NCBI RefSeq assembly: GCF_001718795.1
Contig: NZ_CP013438.1
Span: forward strand, 1,550,001-1,614,000
Direction: 5' to 3'
Origin: Burkholderia latens
GTDB taxonomy: Bacteria > Pseudomonadota > Gammaproteobacteria > Burkholderiales > Burkholderiaceae
DNA: 64,000 bases
Part shown: piece after piece, positions 55,673-64,000 of the stretch
How positions within the stretch are numbered: position 1 is the stretch's first letter
Layout: every line of letters begins with the position of its first letter
Notes under the pieces: generated by a model
Told to the model about the DNA's origin: nothing
The model's database searches: none
Seen by the model: the letters and a program-made list of their open reading frames with translations, nothing else
Position numbers and translations under genes: made by a program

Positions 55673-56632
55673 TCATCCGGGCTGCGGTGCGGGCTGCGGC
55701 ACGCCGAGCGTGACCACGCGCGGCGGCATCGGATTGCCGGTCGGCGCGGCGTGCAGTGCAAGCTCGCGGCTGCGCGCGTTCAAACGCTGCAGCGCGCGAA
55801 ATTCGGACGGCGACATCCCCTTCACCGCGCGGAATTGGCGGTTGAAGTTCGACACGTTGTTGAAGCCGGACTGGAAGCAGATGTCGGTGATGTTCGCGTC
55901 GTCGGCGAGCAGCATCTGGCACGCCGATTCGATCCGCAACCGGTTCACGTACTGAACGAACGGCATGCCGGTATGACGGTGGAACGCCCGCGAGAACGCA
56001 CTGACGCTCTGCCCCGTCAATTGCGCGAGATCGGATTCGCGCAGCTCGGACGCGAGATTCTTGCCGATGTACGACAGCGCATGGCTGAGCCGCGTCGGCG
56101 TCACGTGCGCCTGGTCGTATGCGGGGCTCGCGAGCAACGTGCGTTCGGCCGCGCCGCACAGGCGTTCGAGGATCGTCATGAACAGCGCGATGCGGCGCAT
56201 GCCGCGCGCGCCCAGCAGTTCGTCGAACAGCGGCGCGATCGCGGCGCTGGTCGCGGCGTCGAAGCCGACGCCGCGGCGTGCGTCGTCGAGCAGCGCCTGC
56301 GCATCGCGGCATTCGGGAAACGCGTCCATGCAGCGCTGCACGAACGACGGATCGAACTGGATCACCAGGTTGCGGCGCTCGACGGTTTCGCCTTCGGCCA
56401 TGTCGCTGACCCAGTTGTGCGGCAGGTTCGGGCCGAGCAGCACGAGATGGCCGGGACCGAACGACCCGATATGGTCGCCGACGAAATACTTGCCGCGCGT
56501 CGCGACGATCAGATGCAGTTCGAATTCGGGATGGAAATGCCAGCGGATCGTGCGATACGGATAGCCGTGCGACCAGACCTTGAACGACTCGTCGCGTCGC
56601 ACTTCGACCACTTCCAGATCGGGGTGCATCAT
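55673..56632 (-). CDS. AraC-family regulator of the polyol operon
   Basis: The 319-residue regulator has an N-terminal cupin (YRTIRWHFHPEFELHLIVAT, FGPGHLVLLGPNLPHNW) and a C-terminal double HTH (ELRESDLAQLTGQSVSAFSR, NITDICFQSGFNNVSNFNRQ, then FRAVKGMSPSEFR). The start is the ATG at 56632, with GGAGA 8 bases upstream. It precedes the ABC/polyol genes on the same strand, so it most likely senses the polyol or its ketose and switches on the operon. Confidence 0.9.
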   Translation of the reverse strand: MMHPDLEVVEVRRDESFKVWSHGYPYRTIRWHFHPEFELHLIVATRGKYFVGDHIGSFGPGHLVLLGPNLPHNWVSDMAEGETVERRNLVIQFDPSFVQRCMDAFPECRDAQALLDDARRGVGFDAATSAAIAPLFDELLGARGMRRIALFMTILERLCGAAERTLLASPAYDQAHVTPTRLSHALSYIGKNLASELRESDLAQLTGQSVSAFSRAFHRHTGMPFVQYVNRLRIESACQMLLADDANITDICFQSGFNNVSNFNRQFRAVKGMSPSEFRALQRLNARSRELALHAAPTGNPMPPRVVTLGVPQPAPQPG

Positions 56633-56799
56633 GTTGGCGTCTCCATTCCCATGTCTCGCTGGTCGGCTGCTCGGCGCGTTCGCTCGTTCGCCGCGTGTAT
56701 CGCGTGTAGCGCGCAGTACCGCGGACCGGTCGCATGGGAAGCAATGTAGGTCGATCGCGTGTGCGGCTCCACCAACTTTACGCCTGATTTTCGATACTT

Positions 56800-56839
56800 T
56801 TTTGCCGCATCGAGACCGAAACGGCCCGTTGCGGCAAAA
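56800..56839. promoter_or_regulatory. Perfect 10-bp inverted repeat upstream of the araC-type gene
   Basis: TTTTGCCGCA (56800-56809) and TGCGGCAAAA (56830-56839) are exact complements separated by 20 bases. The core TGCGGC recurs upstream of the binding-protein gene and again at 56762. About 170-210 bases before the regulator start, this looks like an operator. The rest of the 318-base gap (56633-56950) shows nothing recognisable except a GGCCCGC/GCGGGCC hairpin at 56909-56930 just after the PanE-like gene. Confidence 0.55.
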
Positions 56840-56950
56840 TTGTGCAGTGCGGAACGGGCCGCGGCCGGCGGTTCGCGAATCCAGGAGTGCGCGAACCGCG
56901 CGACGCATGGCCCGCCGCGCGTTGCGGGCCGCCGGCGGCCGCCAACGCCG

Positions 56951-57889
56951 CTACGCCGCCGCGCGCTCGCGCGCGGCGCGCACCTCATACGTCTTCAGAT
57001 GGTTGTAGGCGATCCGCAGCAGCGACAGCGCATCCGCCTCCTGCGGATCGCGGCGCGCGAGCAGGTCGCCGATCACGTGATCGGCTTCGACACGCGCGCG
57101 GTTCTCGACGTCGCGCAACATCGATGCGGTCAGCGGCGACGGCGTCAGCACCATTCGCTGCATCCGCTCGACTGCCGCCGAATCGGGCCGGTGACCGTTG
57201 TACGCGGCAATCGCGCTGCATTCGTCGAGCATCGTCTGCAGCAGGCGGCGGCCGTCCGGCGCCGCGAGGATGTCGCCGACCGACCCGCGAAACAGCGACG
57301 TGCTCGCGGCGAGCGTCGCGAGGAACACCCATTTGTCCCACATCCGCGCGGCGATGTCGTCGCTGAGCGTCGCGTCGAAGCCCGCGCCGCCGAGCACGTC
57401 GGCCACCGCACGCACGCGCGCCGATTCTCCGCCGGCGAGTTCGCCGAACGACAACCCGTGCGTGTCGTTCAGATGCACGATCCGCTGCTCGCGATCGAGC
57501 GTCGCGGCAATCACGCACAGCCCGCCCAGCACCTGCGCGGCGCCGAACCGCTCGCGCAGCACGTCGAGATGGCGCATCCCGTTCAGCATCGGCAGGATCA
57601 GCGTCGACGGCCCGACGAACGGTGCGAACGACGCGATCGCATCGTCGAGGCTGTACGCCTTGCAGCTCAGCAGCACCAGGTCGAACGGCGCGGCGGCGTC
57701 GCCTGCCCGCACCGTCTGCACGTTCGCGAGCGTCAGGTCGCCGCGCGGGCTGCGGATCATCAGCCCGTCGCGCGCGAGCGCGGCCGCGCGGCCTTCGCGC
57801 ACCAGGAACGTCACGTCGCGCCCCGCCGCCGCGAGCCGGCCGCCGAAATATCCGCCGACCGCGCCGGCCCCCACCACCAGAATTCGCAT
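56951..57889 (-). CDS. Ketopantoate reductase-family protein
   Basis: The 312-residue protein has the N-terminal nucleotide loop MRILVVGAGAVGGYFGGRLA, then LVLLSCKAYSLDDAI and a central MWDKWVFLATLAASTS, which carries the family's conserved Lys. Together these are the ApbA/PanE pattern: reduction of 2-dehydropantoate for coenzyme A in the true enzyme, though Burkholderia carry several paralogues of unknown substrate. GGAGG lies 6 bases before the start. It is separate from the polyol operon and divergent from the chemoreceptor. Confidence 0.88.
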   Translation of the reverse strand: MRILVVGAGAVGGYFGGRLAAAGRDVTFLVREGRAAALARDGLMIRSPRGDLTLANVQTVRAGDAAAPFDLVLLSCKAYSLDDAIASFAPFVGPSTLILPMLNGMRHLDVLRERFGAAQVLGGLCVIAATLDREQRIVHLNDTHGLSFGELAGGESARVRAVADVLGGAGFDATLSDDIAARMWDKWVFLATLAASTSLFRGSVGDILAAPDGRRLLQTMLDECSAIAAYNGHRPDSAAVERMQRMVLTPSPLTASMLRDVENRARVEADHVIGDLLARRDPQEADALSLLRIAYNHLKTYEVRAARERAAA

Positions 57890-58145
57890 CGTTGCCTCCG
57901 TTGAGATTCGTTGGGCGCAGCCCGGCCGCGACTGTCCGGACCCGGCGCGCCATCGCCATCGGACGACAGTATAGCGACGCCGACTATGTATATGCATAGA
58001 CGACCGCGCCGCGCCCGGCGGCATTGCGCGGCCGCGCGGTTTCTAAGGGATTTCCCGCCTACTGCAACGTTCGTTGCGTGCCGTCAATGACTTATCCCGT
58101 CACGCCGTCCCGGCGCGCCTGTTCGACCGACCGACCTCACTAACC

Positions 58146-59699
58146 ATGCGCACCCTTTCCCTGAACCAGAAACTCGCCTCGATGATCGTCATTCTGTGGC
58201 TCGGCCTGCTCGTGATTGCCGGCATCGGCGCATGGCAGACGCGCGCATCGATGATCACGGACCGCCGCGACCAGCTTGCGGCGCTGGTCGCGCAGGCGGC
58301 CAGCGTGACCGAGCACTACTACAAGCTGTCGCAGCAGAACGCGATGCCGGAAGCCGAAGCGAAACAACGCGCGCTCGACGCGATCGCGGCGATGCGCCAC
58401 GGCACCGACGGCTACATCTCGATCAACGACTCGAAGCCGGTAATCGTGATGCATCCGATCAAGACCGAGCTCAACGGCAAGGACGTGTCGGGCTTCGCCG
58501 ATCCGAACGGCAAGCACCTGTTCGTCGAGATCGTGAAGGCCGGCAACGCGGAAGGCGGCAAGGGCTTCGTCGAATATCTGTGGCCGAAGCCGGGCGCCGA
58601 CAAGCCGCAGGACAAGACCAGCGCCGTGCAGCGCTTCGCGCCGTGGGACTGGTATCTGGTGACGGGCATGTACATGGACGACGTGCGCTCGGCGGTGCTC
58701 GCGAGCGTCGGCCGCTGGCTCGCGATGACGACCGTGCTCGGCGCGATCGCCACCGTCGTGATGGTGCTCGTGCTGAAAAGCGTGCGCGCGAACCTCGGCG
58801 GCGAACTCGAAGTGGCGCTCGACGCCGCGCAGCGCATCGCGCAGGGCGACCTGACCGCGCGCGTGAGCGTGAAGCCCGACGATCGCGGCAGCCTGCTGCA
58901 TGCGCTGCATACGATGCAGGGCGGACTGATCGACATGGTGTCGCGCGTGCGGGCGGGCACGGAGAACATCAACGTCGGCGCGAGCGAGATTGCGTCCGGG
59001 AACACCGATCTGTCGCAGCGGACCGAGGAACAGGCGGCCGCGCTCGTGCAGACCGCCTCGAGCATGGACCAAATGACCGCGAACGTGAAGCAGAACGCTG
59101 AAAGCGCAGCCCAGGCCGCGACGCTTGCCGGCCAGGCAGCGCAGGTCGCGACGCGCGGCAGCGAAGTGGTCGACGACGTCGTGCGCACGATGAACGAGAT
59201 CACCGACCGCTCGCACAAGATCGGCGACATCATCGGCGTGATCGACGGAATCGCGTTCCAGACGAACATCCTCGCGCTGAATGCGGCCGTGGAAGCGGCG
59301 CGCGCGGGCGAACAGGGCCGCGGCTTCGCGGTGGTCGCGGCGGAAGTGCGCTCTCTCGCGCAACGCTCGGCGACGGCCGCGAAGGAGATCAAGTCGCTGA
59401 TCGTGTCGTCGAACGAAACCGTCGAGCACGGCGCGGCGCTCGTCACCAACGCCGGCGAAACAATGGCCGAGATCGTGCAGTCGGTGCGGCGCGTGAACGA
59501 GATCCTCGACGAGATCAGCCACGCGTCACGCGAGCAGAGCGCGGGGATCGAGCAGGTCAACCGCGCGGTTGGCGAGATGGATCAGGTCACGCAGCAGAAC
59601 GCAGCGCTCGTCGAGCAAGCCGCGGCCGCCGCGCACTCGCTGCGCGACCAGGCCGAAGCGCTGCGCGACGCGGTCACGCGATTCGCGCTGCCGGCTTGA
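58146..59699 (+). CDS. Methyl-accepting chemotaxis protein (single Cache)
   Basis: The 517-residue chemoreceptor has TM1 (about 11-30), a periplasmic single-Cache domain with [20 protein letters not shown] and [16 protein letters not shown]2 (~195-215), a HAMP region and the signalling tip [20 protein letters not shown] followed by [20 protein letters not shown]. The periplasmic Cache fold senses small organic acids or amines in many species; the ligand is unknown here. No C-terminal CheR-binding pentapeptide is present. The ATG at 58146 opens the conserved part. Confidence 0.93.
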   Translation: MRTLSLNQKLASMIVILWLGLLVIAGIGAWQTRASMITDRRDQLAALVAQAASVTEHYYKLSQQNAMPEAEAKQRALDAIAAMRHGTDGYISINDSKPVIVMHPIKTELNGKDVSGFADPNGKHLFVEIVKAGNAEGGKGFVEYLWPKPGADKPQDKTSAVQRFAPWDWYLVTGMYMDDVRSAVLASVGRWLAMTTVLGAIATVVMVLVLKSVRANLGGELEVALDAAQRIAQGDLTARVSVKPDDRGSLLHALHTMQGGLIDMVSRVRAGTENINVGASEIASGNTDLSQRTEEQAAALVQTASSMDQMTANVKQNAESAAQAATLAGQAAQVATRGSEVVDDVVRTMNEITDRSHKIGDIIGVIDGIAFQTNILALNAAVEAARAGEQGRGFAVVAAEVRSLAQRSATAAKEIKSLIVSSNETVEHGAALVTNAGETMAEIVQSVRRVNEILDEISHASREQSAGIEQVNRAVGEMDQVTQQNAALVEQAAAAAHSLRDQAEALRDAVTRFALPA

Positions 59700-59861
59700 C
59701 GGTTTCAGCGACGCCCGCTTCCGGTCGAGGTCGCGGGTGCGCACGGGTTAGCAGGCGGGAGGCGAGTCGGCTCGGGGCCGCGTCGCTGTGCTGTAGTTGC
59801 AACTGCGATACGGCGTACTGCCCGGCTTTCCGGTCGCGACGTGCCGCAGCTCCGGTTTGCG

Positions 59862-61343
59862 TCACCACGAATAGCCCTGCATCCCGTAATCGACATCGTA
59901 TCGGCGGCCCCACCACGGCAGGTACGCGTTGTTGCCGCCGCGCGCGCGGAACCAGTCCTTGTCCGGATCGATCGCCGTCAGCTTCGACGGCGGCCTGACG
60001 ACAATCGCGACGGGGTGATCAGGATCGGTGGTGCCGGCAACCAGCGCGTTGCCGCCGAAGTGATTGATCCGGCCGATGGCGAGAGCGACGTTGGTCAATG
60101 CGCTGCCGGTGCCCATGTCGCCGAGCAGCGCAGCCGTGTTGAACGTCTGTTTGCGGTGGTCGTATTCGGGAATCGATTCAGTCAGGGTCTGCGCGAGCGA
60201 GACGAGCCGTGACGACGATGCGTCGCTGGGTGCACCCGCGTCGTGAACGATGTAATCGAGGTCCGTGACTGCGACTCCTCCGTTGCGTGCCGCTTCGTCG
60301 ATCGTGGCTTTCCATGCCTGCACCGCGCGCGTCGTGCCCACTTTCCGCGAAAACGCCTGTGTATTGCCGACGGCTGCCTTGCCGATCCACGCAAGGGGTT
60401 CGCGCTCGGTGTTGAAGTTCGGACCGGCGAGAAACAGCACGACGAGGTTCTCGTTGATCTGCGCGTCGGTCGGCGGGAAATTCGGTGCGTCCCAGTTCAT
60501 CGCCCAGACGGACTTGTCAGGGTTCTGCTGCAAGTAGTCCAGTGCGTTGTTCAGCGACGTGAAACCGGCATTGGCGCCGCCTTGAGTGATGTGGACGTCG
60601 GGGGGCGTGTCGCGGCTCCACATCGTCGGGAAATACCGGTTACCGATAAAGAACGTTTCCTCGATCGAGTTTTTCAGATAGTCATGGGCGATTACTGGAT
60701 CGAGGCGCTCAGGAACGGCACCCTCGATTCGAATCCCGGCCAGTTCGCGCCAATCATGCCGATCGTCCGCTCCTACCGAATAGAAATACTTTGCGTTCAT
60801 CGCGTAGCGACGGCTCATGAGGCGGGGGAATTTATCCACATACTTGTGATAAAAGCCCTTGAACGTTTCTTCTCCGTCGTTACCGTAAACCAGTGCTCCA
60901 ATGGAGCGAAGCGACGAATATTTTTCCGGCTTCGTGCGCACCATATCGTCGTTCTTGTTCGGCTTGACAAACCCTTGTGTCCACAGCAATTGCCATTCGG
61001 TCGGGTAGTCCATGCGCTGCAACGGATTCAACCAGATCATGCCGACGACCTGTGCAACGAATGGCTTGTTCTGGTCTTCGGCCGTTCGCGCCGCCATCCC
61101 GGCCGGCTCTTGGACAAGCGCGGCTTGTGCGGAATGCATCGCGGCCGTAGAAAATAGAAACACCACCAGCGCAGCCAGGCCCGGTTCTACAACAAGTCGC
61201 TTCATCAACTCTCCTGTTTCCAAATGTGCCAGACCGGGTTGTTCCATTTGCATCGAGATCGTGGCCATTAGTACGGTGGCGATCAGCCATACCGAAAGGG
61301 CAACAGCAGCGCGTCGAGGCCGTGTAGAGATCAGCGCCTTCAT
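59862..61343 (-). CDS. Tla3-like type VI lipase adaptor (DUF2875-type)
   Basis: The 493-residue protein has two hydrophobic helices near its N-terminus (about 12-32 and 54-75) and then a large soluble domain with MIWLNPLQRMDYPTEWQLLW, KYFYSVGADDRHDWRELAG and a C-terminal YLPWWGRRYDVDYGMQGYSW. It overlaps the Tle3-like gene by 4 bases (ATGA) and resembles the partner family (formerly DUF2875) of Tle3 phospholipases, which in Pseudomonas loads Tle3 onto VgrG. An immunity role is also possible. The family is recalled from pattern and context. Confidence 0.65.
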   Translation of the reverse strand: MKALISTRPRRAAVALSVWLIATVLMATISMQMEQPGLAHLETGELMKRLVVEPGLAALVVFLFSTAAMHSAQAALVQEPAGMAARTAEDQNKPFVAQVVGMIWLNPLQRMDYPTEWQLLWTQGFVKPNKNDDMVRTKPEKYSSLRSIGALVYGNDGEETFKGFYHKYVDKFPRLMSRRYAMNAKYFYSVGADDRHDWRELAGIRIEGAVPERLDPVIAHDYLKNSIEETFFIGNRYFPTMWSRDTPPDVHITQGGANAGFTSLNNALDYLQQNPDKSVWAMNWDAPNFPPTDAQINENLVVLFLAGPNFNTEREPLAWIGKAAVGNTQAFSRKVGTTRAVQAWKATIDEAARNGGVAVTDLDYIVHDAGAPSDASSSRLVSLAQTLTESIPEYDHRKQTFNTAALLGDMGTGSALTNVALAIGRINHFGGNALVAGTTDPDHPVAIVVRPPSKLTAIDPDKDWFRARGGNNAYLPWWGRRYDVDYGMQGYSW

Positions 61344-63634
61344 ATCGCGCCTCCGGCCTTCAGGTAGACTTGACCTTCACGCTCATCCACGATCGCGGCC
61401 GGCATCTTTCCCGCGCTTGTCTCGGCATGCACCAACTCCAGTATCGGCATGCCGTCCATCGCGCCACTGGCAAAGTACTTTGCATATTGCTTGTTGGGAT
61501 GACAGTCCGGAATCCCCTCCCCCATCCTCCAGTCCGCCTCGATGCGCAGCAATTTGAGTTGCTTTTCAGTCAAATAGCACCGCCCTACGGCAACGTCATA
61601 CGCAAGCGCCTTCTCCGCGTGCTCGGGATTGGTCATCGTCGTCGAATGATTCGTCGGACTGTTGGTCGCACTGCGATCGAGCCAGTCGACGATCTGCTTG
61701 TCGCGCCATTCCTTGTAGCCGTCGGGCATCGCGCTTTTGCCGTCCTCGCCGATCACGTGCCCCTCGCTGTCGAGCCATTCGGTATTGAGCGTGCGGCGCG
61801 CTTCCATGCGCATCAATGCACGATCCTCGTAACGCTGCCCGGCCTCGGTTGCAGCCGTGCCTCGAGCGACGCCGTCCTCGTTCTTCGGCTGGTACTGGTC
61901 GTATGGATCGTCGGCGCGCTTGTCGGAGTCGGCCTTGTTCGCGTCGCGCCACGCGGCTGGCGGATCGTTGCCTTCGTTGAAGTCGCTCACGGCGTCGCCG
62001 TCGGTGGTTTCGATCGGCTTGCCGAATCGCAACGCCTTCGGCGTGAACGGTTCGTCGAGTGCCGGCGCATCGGCCATCACCGTCCAGCCTTTCGGCGGAT
62101 CGGCGTTCACACGCAGCATGTTCAACGCCGAACTGATGCCCGTCACGACGAACATGAGCGGCGCGGTCACGAGCGTCGCCGCGACGCCCAGAACCGACTC
62201 GTTTCCCTTGATCGCACCGATCAGATTGAACTTCGCCGGCGGCGACGGCGGATACCAGAAGCCGGATGTCGTTCGTTGCTTGCCGTGCCGCCAGTCGTCT
62301 TCCCAATAGCGGTAGGATTTCCGTACGCCAACCGGGAAGCCGGACGCAAACACGCGCTGCGTCAGGATGCCCGCCGCACCGATATCGTCGAGTTCATGCT
62401 TGCTGAACCCGCGCCAGCCGATGCCTTGAACCGTTACCGCAGAAATCACCTGATCGTGCGGACAGCAATACGCAGTGACGCGGCCATACGTCGACCCGTT
62501 CAGGCCGTGCCGCATGCAATCTGCTTGCGCGGCGTAAGAGCGGTTGCTCGTCGGCGATACGCGTTCGTTGGCCATGTCTTCATCGACTTTGTCGGCGGGC
62601 TGTTCGTGTTCCTTTCGCGCGCCGACGATCGACAGGAATTTTCCGAACGTCTTCGTGCGCGATGCGTAGGTTTGCCGTCCCCGCTGGCCCGATCGGTCTT
62701 TCGTCGCGCGTTGCGACCATGTGTCCATGAACGTGTCGGATTTATACGGACCGTCCGCGTTGGCGAGGCTATAAGGCGCGTTTGCGAGCACGTAGGCGTC
62801 CGCCACGCAATGGCCTTTGCGTCCCCACGGATCCTCGACATCGGGAAAGGCGTCGCCAAAGAACGCCGCCGTAAGGCCGACGATGTTGCCCTGGCTGTGG
62901 CACACGACGGTAATTGGTACGTCGGCCTGCATGCTGCGAATCGACTCGATCAGTCTGGCGAGACGCAATGCGGCGAGCGCGCCATACGCGCGCGGCGGCG
63001 CACGATACAGCGGACGGTTGGTCGGGTTGATCCCTTGCACGGTCAGCCAGCCCATCGTCCGGTCATCCAGGCCGCCGTGCCAGAGATCAGGCAGGCTTGA
63101 ACAGCCATTCGTGAACGGACCGCCGCCCCAATAGTCCTTTTCGTTCAGGAAGATCTTGTTGCCGTATTCCTTCAGCTCCGCGGCGGTGGCGCGATATCCC
63201 CATCGGAAGTGGATGACGGGGGAGAACGATGGATCAGATTTGATGTAATTGTCTGCAAGCAAATCGGGGTTCAAGAACCCGTCCGGCGTCACGCTCTCCG
63301 TGTACTTCGCCGGCATCAGCTGTCCGGCATCGACGCCGCGATACATCATCTGATCGTCCAGCCGCCCGAGCCGCCGATTCAGCCCGCGGCACAGCCCTTC
63401 TTCCGACGCGTCGAACCACTCGCCTTCGGAATTCACGCCATGCACGAAGATCACGATGCCGGGCAACGGCAATTGCTTGATGCAGACGAGCGGCGTGTTC
63501 TTCGCGAACATCGTCACGCCTTCGCCGCGGCCGACGACGATCGGCGGCGGCGAAGGCCGCGAAACGGGCGCGTCGATATCGTTCGGGGCAGCGAGACTGA
63601 AAGAGAGATCGCGGACGCCTGTTGCTATCGGCAT
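61340..63634 (-). CDS. T6SS phospholipase effector, Tle3 type
   Basis: The 764-residue protein has an alpha/beta-hydrolase core: GIVIFVHGVNSEGEWF (oxyanion region, about 60-74) and ITVVCHSQGNIVGLTAAFFG, giving nucleophile Ser247 in HSQG. The C-terminal half carries a DUF3274-like domain and a hydrophobic stretch (VLGVAATLVTAPLMFVVTGI) that may contact membrane. This is the layout of Tle3 phospholipases, which damage target membranes after T6SS delivery. It overlaps the LuxR-type gene upstream by 10 bases and the adaptor downstream by 4. An ATG at 63511 (MFAKNTP) is an alternative start. Confidence 0.8.
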   Translation of the reverse strand: MPIATGVRDLSFSLAAPNDIDAPVSRPSPPPIVVGRGEGVTMFAKNTPLVCIKQLPLPGIVIFVHGVNSEGEWFDASEEGLCRGLNRRLGRLDDQMMYRGVDAGQLMPAKYTESVTPDGFLNPDLLADNYIKSDPSFSPVIHFRWGYRATAAELKEYGNKIFLNEKDYWGGGPFTNGCSSLPDLWHGGLDDRTMGWLTVQGINPTNRPLYRAPPRAYGALAALRLARLIESIRSMQADVPITVVCHSQGNIVGLTAAFFGDAFPDVEDPWGRKGHCVADAYVLANAPYSLANADGPYKSDTFMDTWSQRATKDRSGQRGRQTYASRTKTFGKFLSIVGARKEHEQPADKVDEDMANERVSPTSNRSYAAQADCMRHGLNGSTYGRVTAYCCPHDQVISAVTVQGIGWRGFSKHELDDIGAAGILTQRVFASGFPVGVRKSYRYWEDDWRHGKQRTTSGFWYPPSPPAKFNLIGAIKGNESVLGVAATLVTAPLMFVVTGISSALNMLRVNADPPKGWTVMADAPALDEPFTPKALRFGKPIETTDGDAVSDFNEGNDPPAAWRDANKADSDKRADDPYDQYQPKNEDGVARGTAATEAGQRYEDRALMRMEARRTLNTEWLDSEGHVIGEDGKSAMPDGYKEWRDKQIVDWLDRSATNSPTNHSTTMTNPEHAEKALAYDVAVGRCYLTEKQLKLLRIEADWRMGEGIPDCHPNKQYAKYFASGAMDGMPILELVHAETSAGKMPAAIVDEREGQVYLKAGGAI

Positions 63635-64000
63635 CGCTCCCGCCCCGCCACTTCAATTGCCGGGCCGATATCCACGCCGCGCGACACTGCCTTTGCGCCG
63701 CCGAACCCCAGCCCGGCCGCCCGCTGAACCAGCTCGATGTCGTTCGTGACGCCGAGCTTTCTCATCGCGCTGATCTTCTGGGCACTGACCGTCTGCTTGC
63801 CCTTGTTCAGCCGCTGCGCGATCGTCTTGATCGGTACGCCGTCGAGATAGAGGCGAATCACCTCGATCTCGCGCGTGGACAGCTTCGCTTGCGGCTGGTC
63901 GCGATCGGCAAGCTCATCGAGCGCACGCCGGACGAGCGGCGACAGATAGCGACCGCCGCTATAGCTCGAATGGATCGCGGTGACGATATGGCCGACCTCG
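63625..64000 (-). CDS. LuxR-type response regulator (partial)
   Basis: The minus strand is open from the right edge. About 125 residues are visible, with a GerE/LuxR helix-turn-helix: KLSTREIEVIRLYLDGVPIK, then TIAQRLNKGKQTVSAQKISA and MRKLGVTNDIELVQRA. It resembles RcsB-like response regulators; the receiver domain would lie outside the window. Its stop codon overlaps the start of the Tle3-like gene, so effector expression may follow this regulator directly. Confidence 0.85.
   Translation of the reverse strand, partial: EVGHIVTAIHSSYSGGRYLSPLVRRALDELADRDQPQAKLSTREIEVIRLYLDGVPIKTIAQRLNKGKQTVSAQKISAMRKLGVTNDIELVQRAAGLGFGGAKAVSRGVDIGPAIEVAGRERCR

Noticed and set aside
57984..57999. CTATG-N6-CATAG element between the PanE-like and chemoreceptor genes
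   Set aside because: The arms are only 5 bases and AT-rich; likely chance.
58140..59522. Long minus-strand frame opposite the chemoreceptor
   Set aside because: It is antisense to a well-defined receptor gene, is rich in His/Arg/Asp and has no recognisable domain.

Overview
The window is high-GC, densely coded DNA with the gene families and short overlapping operons typical of Burkholderia, probably the cepacia complex (inferred from gene content; no rRNA or other species marker is present). No rRNA or tRNA gene was seen. Both edges cut a gene.

Left part (1-16.4 kb): accessory metabolism and regulators. It holds an MHS-family transporter with a DUF2848 protein, a divergent NAD-epimerase/LysR pair, a divergent LysR/14-TM exporter pair, an oxidoreductase-like Cys protein, a frameshifted RidA relic, an SDR, a DapB-like protein, an SDR + MoaF-like pair divergent from an AraC regulator, an EamA permease, a membrane protein, an entericidin lipoprotein, and an aspartate carbamoyltransferase carrying its own N-terminal helix-turn-helix. 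A sharp palindrome covers the -10 box of that last gene. A VapC C-terminal scrap follows.

Middle (16.4-43.0 kb): a type VI secretion (T6SS) cluster in two divergent arms. Minus arm, in transcription order: tssB, a remodelled effector zone, PAAR, an unassigned membrane protein, tssM, tssA, tssF, tssG, tssJ. Plus arm: tssK, tssL, an OmpA/TssM-like protein, hcp, clpV, tssE. tssC and a full vgrG are missing. The first ~12 codons after tssB look like the start of tssC, but they run in frame into the middle of an effector gene, so a deletion has probably removed tssC, vgrG and the effector 5' end. The effector zone (26.2-34.1 kb) has three related peptidoglycan-hydrolase effectors, A, B and C. They share a conserved body (a degenerate M23-like fold with an inserted segment) but have different AT-rich GH19-type tips. 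Each is followed by a different small protein, probably its immunity partner, that carries a predicted signal peptide. Effector B is collapsed to a short relic, its immunity gene is frameshifted at a run of eight G, and vgrG-like 3' tails remain as scars. This is the most interesting part of the window.

Right part (43.0-64 kb): an iron-uptake operon (catecholate-type TonB receptor, Sel1 protein, PiuC hydroxylase), a MobA-like nucleotidyltransferase, then a catabolic operon on the minus strand (AraC, ribose-type ABC importer, Zn-dehydrogenase, FGGY kinase, SDR) that probably handles a sugar alcohol. Next come a ketopantoate-reductase-like enzyme, a chemoreceptor, and a second T6SS-related locus: a LuxR-type regulator overlapping a Tle3-type phospholipase effector, which overlaps a Tla3-like adaptor.
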